Shown here piece by piece: positions 8,683-10,091 of a stretch of 10,091 bases of DNA; within the stretch, counting starts at the first letter, position 1; each line of letters starts with the position of its first letter. This DNA is from an uncultured Curvibacter sp. (lineage in GTDB: Bacteria; Pseudomonadota; Gammaproteobacteria; Burkholderiales; Burkholderiaceae). The stretch is taken from positions 1-10,091 of the forward strand of contig CAMLNH010000067.1 in NCBI GenBank assembly GCA_946481355.1, given 5' to 3'. A model generated the notes under the pieces. It saw nothing but the letters and a program-made list of their open reading frames with translations. It was not told where the DNA came from and did not search any database. The translations under genes were made by a program, and so were the position numbers.

Positions 8683-8811
8683 ATGTCTCACGAGCCCCAG
8701 CAGTCGTCCGACCCCATCGAGAACATCGTGCACACGGCACCGGTGGTCATCCCCGTCCTCGGCGGTCTGATGATCTTCCTGCTCGCCTTCATCGCCGTCT
8801 TCATGGCCTGA
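8683..8811 (+). CDS. 42-residue single-span membrane protein
   Basis: This is a short gene, easily missed. The 42-residue product has a polar, acidic N-terminus (MSHEPQQSSDPIENIVHTAP) and one hydrophobic segment from about residue 21 to the end (VVIPVLGGLMIFLLAFIAVF), finishing in Met-Ala. It would sit in the inner membrane as a single helix; by charge the acidic N-terminus could face the periplasm, but this is weak evidence. Support for expression is good: a TAAAAT box, AGGA six bases before the ATG, wobble positions rich in C and G as in neighbouring genes, and a strong hairpin 10 bases after the stop. It is divergent from the AAA+ gene and 303 bp upstream of pckG in the same direction. Its length and layout resemble small subunits or assembly factors of membrane complexes, but nothing identifies a partner. 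Confidence 0.78.
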   Translation: MSHEPQQSSDPIENIVHTAPVVIPVLGGLMIFLLAFIAVFMA

Positions 8812-8821
8812 TCGCCTCGCG

Positions 8822-8875
8822 GCGCCGGCGTCTTCACGCTGGCGCACCGCATCCTCCCGCATCTTCAACTGCGGG
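8822..8875 (+). repeat. Two consecutive hairpins with TCTTCA loops
   Basis: Hairpin 1 is GCGCCGGCG (8822-8830), loop TCTTCA, then CGCTGGCGC (8837-8845): 9 pairs with one G-U. Hairpin 2 is CCCGCA (8856-8861), loop TCTTCAAC, then TGCGGG (8870-8875). The linker holds TCCTCCC, which is complementary to Shine-Dalgarno sequences. No T-run follows either hairpin. They may protect the 3' end of the small-gene mRNA or belong to a small RNA. Confidence 0.5.
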
Positions 8876-8993
8876 TATCCCTTCCCCTCCCCGCCCTGAC
8901 CTCGATGAGGCCGCCCGGCTTGCGCCGCTCCGCCGTGCCTGCCTGTACCTGTCTTCGCCCCTTCCATCTGCTGGCAACTGGTTCGCATGGGCC

Positions 8994-9010
8994 TATGCAT
9001 GTTTTGCATA
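8994..9010. promoter_or_regulatory. TATGCA-N5-TGCATA dyad upstream of pckG
   Basis: This perfect inverted repeat, TATGCA (8994-8999) and TGCATA (9005-9010), is centred about 50 bp upstream of the pckG -10 box. Symmetry and place fit a dimeric transcription factor. The AT-rich site stands out in its GC-rich surroundings. The regulator is not identifiable from sequence alone. Confidence 0.5.
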
Positions 9011-9018
9011 AAGTTTGC

Positions 9019-9040
9019 CTGTAACCCGGCTGTAACCCGG
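9019..9040 (+). promoter_or_regulatory. Tandem 11-bp repeat, possible OmpR/PhoB-family activator site
   Basis: CTGTAACCCGG occurs twice in perfect tandem (9019-9029 and 9030-9040). Seven-base units CTGTAAC spaced by 4 bases give the 11-bp period bound by head-to-tail dimers of OmpR/PhoB-type regulators; the pho box is CTGTCAT-N4-CTGTCAT. The second copy ends 12 bases before the -10 box and covers the place of the -35, as in activator-dependent promoters. The regulator is unknown. Confidence 0.5.
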
Positions 9041-9051
9041 GGGCGAATCCC

Positions 9052-9057
9052 TACAAT
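9052..9057 (+). promoter_or_regulatory. -10 box of the pckG promoter
   Basis: TACAAT lies 57 bases before the pckG ATG, giving a leader of about 50 bases. There is no good -35 hexamer; the tandem repeat occupies that position, which suggests that an activator is needed. Confidence 0.6.
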
Positions 9058-9114
9058 GGCCCGCAACGGCGGCAGGCCCAGTCGCCCCAGAGTCATGAAT
9101 GACAGGAGCACCCG

Positions 9115-10091
9115 ATGAACTCTCCCGTGATGCAAGGCATCCACCTCAACGCCCCCAGCCATGTCAAACACGCCCGCCTGCTGGCCTGGGTGGCCGACAT
9201 GGCCGCACTCTGCAAGCCCGACGCCATCTACTGGTGTGACGGCAGCGACGAGGAATACAAGCGCCTGTGCGAGTTGCTGGTTCAGGCCGGAACCTTCATC
9301 CGCCTCAACGACAAGAAGCGCCCCAACAGCTTTCTCTGCCGCTCCGACGCGAGCGACGTGGCCCGCGTCGAAGACCGCACCTTCATCTGCTCGGCCCGCA
9401 AGGACGATGCCGGCCCGACCAACAACTGGATCGACCCGACCGAGATGCGCGCGCTCATGCAGTACGGCAAGCCCGACGGCACGCCCGCTCTCTTCAACGG
9501 CTGCATGAAGGGCCGCACCATGTACGTGGTGCCCTTCTCCATGGGCCCGCTGGGCAGCGACATCGCCCACATCGGCGTCGAGCTGTCGGACAGCCCCTAC
9601 GTGGCCGTGAACATGAAGCTCATGACACGCATGGGCAAGGCCGTCTACGACGTGCTAGGCACCGACGGTGATTTCGTGCCCGCCATGCACACCGTGGGCG
9701 CGCCGCTGCAGCCCGGCCAGAAAGACAGCAACTGGCCCTGCAACCAGACCAAGTACATCGTGCACTACCCCGAGACGCGCGAGATCTGGTCCTACGGCTC
9801 GGGCTACGGCGGCAACGCACTGCTGGGCAAGAAGTGCTTCGCACTGCGCATCGCCTCCAATATGGGGCGCGACCAGGGCTGGCTGGCCGAGCACATGCTG
9901 ATCCTGGGTGTGACCAACCCGAAGGGCAAGAAGTACCATGTGGCCGCGGCCTTCCCCAGCGCCTGCGGCAAGACCAACTTTGCGATGCTGGTGCCGCCCG
10001 CCGGCTTCGAGGGCTGGAAGGTCACGACCATCGGCGACGACATCGCCTGGGTCAAGCCGGGCAAGGATGGCCGCATGTACGCCATCAACCC
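9115..10091 (+). CDS. pckG: Phosphoenolpyruvate carboxykinase (GTP), N-terminal 325 residues
   Basis: This enzyme interconverts oxaloacetate plus GTP and phosphoenolpyruvate plus CO2 plus GDP, the entry step of gluconeogenesis from organic acids. About half of the usual 600-odd residues are present, and the gene runs off the right edge. Key residues of the GTP class are visible: Arg84 in DVARVEDRT for substrate binding, [11 protein letters not shown] (231-241) with the substrate-loop glycines and metal ligand Lys240, and metal ligand His260 in EHMLILG. The nucleotide-binding loop is PSACGKTN (281-288), followed by GDDIAW (307-312) with its metal-binding aspartate. The ATG follows AGGAG by 6 bases. 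It is transcribed from its own promoter with an 11-bp tandem repeat and a dyad upstream, so it is probably regulated by carbon source or a two-component system. No frameshift or missing residue is seen in the part present. Confidence 0.97.
   Translation, partial: MNSPVMQGIHLNAPSHVKHARLLAWVADMAALCKPDAIYWCDGSDEEYKRLCELLVQAGTFIRLNDKKRPNSFLCRSDASDVARVEDRTFICSARKDDAGPTNNWIDPTEMRALMQYGKPDGTPALFNGCMKGRTMYVVPFSMGPLGSDIAHIGVELSDSPYVAVNMKLMTRMGKAVYDVLGTDGDFVPAMHTVGAPLQPGQKDSNWPCNQTKYIVHYPETREIWSYGSGYGGNALLGKKCFALRIASNMGRDQGWLAEHMLILGVTNPKGKKYHVAAAFPSACGKTNFAMLVPPAGFEGWKVTTIGDDIAWVKPGKDGRMYAIN

Larger units (their letters stand above)
8812..9114 (+). other. Non-coding stretch between the small membrane-protein gene and pckG
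   Basis: I see no supported gene in these 303 bp. The first half (8822-8990) is pyrimidine-rich on the plus strand and opens with two hairpins. The second half is the pckG control region with a dyad, a tandem repeat, a -10 box and a leader of about 50 bases. Frames that cross it are shadows of pckG. Confidence 0.7.

Noticed and set aside
8502..8684. 61-residue N-terminal extension of the AAA+ protein
   Set aside because: It would overlap the promoter and ribosome site of the divergent small gene, and the added residues show no family-like pattern. A short extension from the GTG 12 codons upstream cannot be fully excluded.
7605..9570. Long frames opposite the AAA+ gene (7605-8486, plus) and opposite pckG (8281-9570, minus)
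   Set aside because: Shadows of the AAA+ and pckG genes; composition and lack of motifs show no coding signal.

Overview
The window is GC-rich bacterial chromosome with compact gene spacing and strong third-position GC bias. Several features point to a betaproteobacterium, most likely of the order Burkholderiales: methionine synthase split into separate MetH1 and MetH2 proteins, an S-adenosylhomocysteine (SAH) riboswitch, GTP-type PEP carboxykinase, and -10 boxes of the TAAAAT/TACAAT kind lying close to start codons. This placement rests on gene content and sequence style; I could not run a database search.

Left part (1-3279, all minus strand) is a methyl-cycle locus. Read in transcription order it has metH1 (homocysteine-binding half of cobalamin-dependent methionine synthase), an RlmN/Cfr-family radical-SAM RNA methyltransferase 8 bp downstream, a signal-peptide-bearing outer-membrane beta-barrel protein, and then the start of metH2 (folate/cobalamin half, cut by the window edge). 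In front of metH2, and only there, is a complete SAH riboswitch. It has its own -10 box and a 9-bp hairpin that would hide the Shine-Dalgarno sequence. The pseudoknot strand of the aptamer and the sequestering arm share four bases, so the switch can be read directly: SAH favours the pseudoknot and frees the ribosome site.

Middle part: divergent from metH1 is a small rhodanese-domain protein followed by recQ (plus strand). The metH1 and rhodanese start codons are each preceded by a near-identical ACAATAG(A/C)GGGC box. A terminator-like hairpin sits directly at the recQ stop and has its T-run on the minus strand. It therefore serves the convergent minus-strand genes: an unrecognised 100-residue basic protein and a 776-residue tandem AAA+ ATPase, each with its own intrinsic-terminator-like hairpin.

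Right part (8502-10091, plus strand) has a 42-residue single-span membrane protein, a 303-bp non-coding stretch, and the first 325 codons of pckG. The non-coding stretch holds two hairpins with the same TCTTCA loop start, a TATGCA-N5-TGCATA dyad, a perfect tandem 11-bp repeat of the type bound by OmpR/PhoB-family regulators, and a TACAAT -10 box.

Most of the window is housekeeping metabolism and DNA repair. The least explained parts are the tandem AAA+ protein with its 100-residue neighbour, the small membrane protein, the RlmN-like paralogue inside the split metH locus, and the pckG control region. No mobile element, CRISPR array, tRNA or rRNA was seen.
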